Source: Parus major (Eukaryota > Chordata > Aves > Passeriformes > Paridae). Taken from it: a DNA stretch of 64,000 bases. The position numbers and the translations under genes were made by a program. The DNA lies in contig NC_031770.1 in the NCBI RefSeq assembly GCF_001522545.3, positions 232,486-296,485 on the forward strand, read 5' to 3'. The notes beneath the pieces were generated by a model. That model saw nothing but the letters and a program-made list of their open reading frames with translations, searched no databases and was not told the DNA's origin. Within the stretch, counting starts at the first letter, position 1. Each line of letters opens with the position of its first letter. Positions 62,582 through 64,000 of this stretch are shown here, in pieces.

Positions 62582-64000
62582 CTGCAGAAAGCGGGGAAGG
62601 AGGAAAGAAAGCTCAGATGTTTAGTTAGCTCCTCACACCCACCCCATGTGCTGTTCAGTAACACAGGAGAGGCTGCCCAGCCCAGCCCTGCAGCCGCCTG
62701 CCTGAGGCTCTGCCTCACCTCCCTGTGGCTCAGCTTACCTTGTCCTCGGGAACCACCTGCCCCAAAACTTGACTGTGCTGTTTCCTTCTGTGGCCAGCAC
62801 CACCCTGTGACCCACAGATGCCCAAGGGGGACAGACACCCCCCTAGAGCACAGCACACCTCCTTCCTCAAGGGAAGCAGTCAGAGCTGTCCAGAGCAGGT
62901 GCAGCATCTCCTGGAGGGGTTGGGAGCTCTCTTCCCACTGCCCAACAATCCATGGAACCACTGAGAGGAACACACCACACACTTCACAGCCTTTGCTGCA
63001 AATGCACTGTCATAAGTCACTGAAAAGCAAATTCCCTCCATTCGCTCAAATGCTTTATTACTGCTCTGGATGTTAATTGGATTATAAAGCTCTTAAGGAC
63101 AGCCTGCCAATTAAGCTGCAGGAATGGCTTTGGGTTATAAACCAAGAGTGTGAAGACGATGCTCTAGCGCTCAAGTGCTTCTCAGTAATTCCAGATTTTG
63201 GAACAACAGCTTTCTACTAATGGTCAGCTCTTCACATTCAGCCATCAGCAGGAAAAAAATCAAACTGCCTTTCACATCTTTAGCATTAACAAAGCTCCAG
63301 CAATAGGAACTTAATTAGCAATTGCACAGAAGATTAAATGAAAAAACAATCCGGCTCGCTCCCCCAGTTTTGCTGCCTCTGAAGCACTAACTGAGCAAAA
63401 GGCAGCTACATTTTTATTTTTTTCCTCATGCAAGCAACAGCTCTACCCAGGCACTGCACCTGAAGAAGAAAACACTCTTTTTTACATACAGTCTTTTGCC
63501 CAAAGGCTCAGGTTATTACTGCTAATTGTATTCCTATGGACTGGTAAATTCTATAATGAGTCCTAACAAACTAGCAGGAGCTACTGGAGCAGTACAGACA
63601 GCATCTTTAAAATACTCATAATGGAGGAACACAGCAATATCCTTCTCCTTTACGAGAACCAGCGATGCCTGTGACTTTTTACCACCAGTCAGGACTCATC
63701 CACCAGGAGCTGTGACTCCTTCCTTCCGAGGCACAACTAGTCCTGCCAGGCTGCCTTCCCTCCCACCCCATCACCCAGTGTGCTGTGGTAGAGCTGCCAG
63801 AGGTTGCCAGAAACACCCTTAGGTGTGCAGCCTAAGGAAGTAGCCAGGGAGCTACCAGCATGAGGACCAGCACAAGGTCAAGAAAAACCCCAACAAGCAA
63901 CAGAAAACACTATGGAAGCTGGGAGACAATGAAGGTAAATCAGGGGAAAGGATTCATCCTTCCTCAGCAAAACATCATTATGTGAAAACCCAGTGTTTCC
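62582..64000 (-). other. SLC24A3: 5' intron of SLC24A3 (partial), phase 1
   Basis: This is the 3' part of the intron before the first exon in the window; it ends in TTTCTGCAG. The next exon starts with the last two bases of a split Ala codon, so the intron is phase 1. No exon-like open frame for the missing N-terminus was found here. The part from about 63040 to 63560 is AT-rich with several AATTA-type motifs and may be a conserved non-coding element (see findings). Confidence 0.85.

Overview
The window is vertebrate, most likely bird, nuclear DNA. It holds one recognisable protein-coding gene, on the minus strand: SLC24A3, the potassium-dependent sodium/calcium exchanger NCKX3. Fifteen coding exons can be placed to the base between 62581 and 12756. 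All have GT-AG introns and matching phases, and joined they give one open frame of 557 complete codons plus a stop. The first coding exon(s), with the start codon, signal peptide and most of the extracellular N-terminus, lie beyond the right edge (above 64000). The bird assignment rests on several CR1 LINE 3' ends of the avian type, the absence of mammalian SINEs, and compact introns: almost the whole coding part fits in about 50 kb.

Layout in the direction of transcription (right to left): 64000-62582 is the end of an upstream intron. The exons at 62505-62581 and 55601-55675 encode the end of the extracellular segment and the first membrane segment. 51512-51596 and 49595-49698 encode the alpha-1 ion-binding repeat. 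38374-38448, 33309-33334 (a 26-base microexon) and 31705-31758 encode the next membrane segments. 30034-30167, 27284-27444 and 26457-26730 encode the large cytoplasmic loop with its acidic tract. 24730-24896, 23805-23919 and 22828-22940 encode the second membrane cluster with the alpha-2 repeat. 13546-13611 and 12756-12905 encode the C-terminal membrane segments and the stop codon.

Non-coding content: four CR1 copies (20886-22095, 25295-25530, 31377-31640, 60060-60376), a GC-rich minisatellite with a 573-base assembly gap inside it (33912-34926, N at 34227-34799), a TTA microsatellite (32900-32944), and several low-complexity runs. The 12.7 kb left of the stop codon holds the 3' UTR and then probably intergenic DNA. 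Its end cannot be fixed, but AATAAA signals on the gene's strand occur at 6755, 6463, 5237, 3718 and 3082. No tRNA, rRNA, CRISPR, phage or bacterial feature was seen.

The most notable points are a pair of unidentified open frames on the gene's strand with splice-like edges inside one intron (56998-58057), a similar intron position and phase in the two alpha repeats, the gapped minisatellite in a CpG-rich intronic block, the coding GAY repeat in the acidic loop, and several AT-rich blocks that look like conserved non-coding elements. No clearly new biological system was found.
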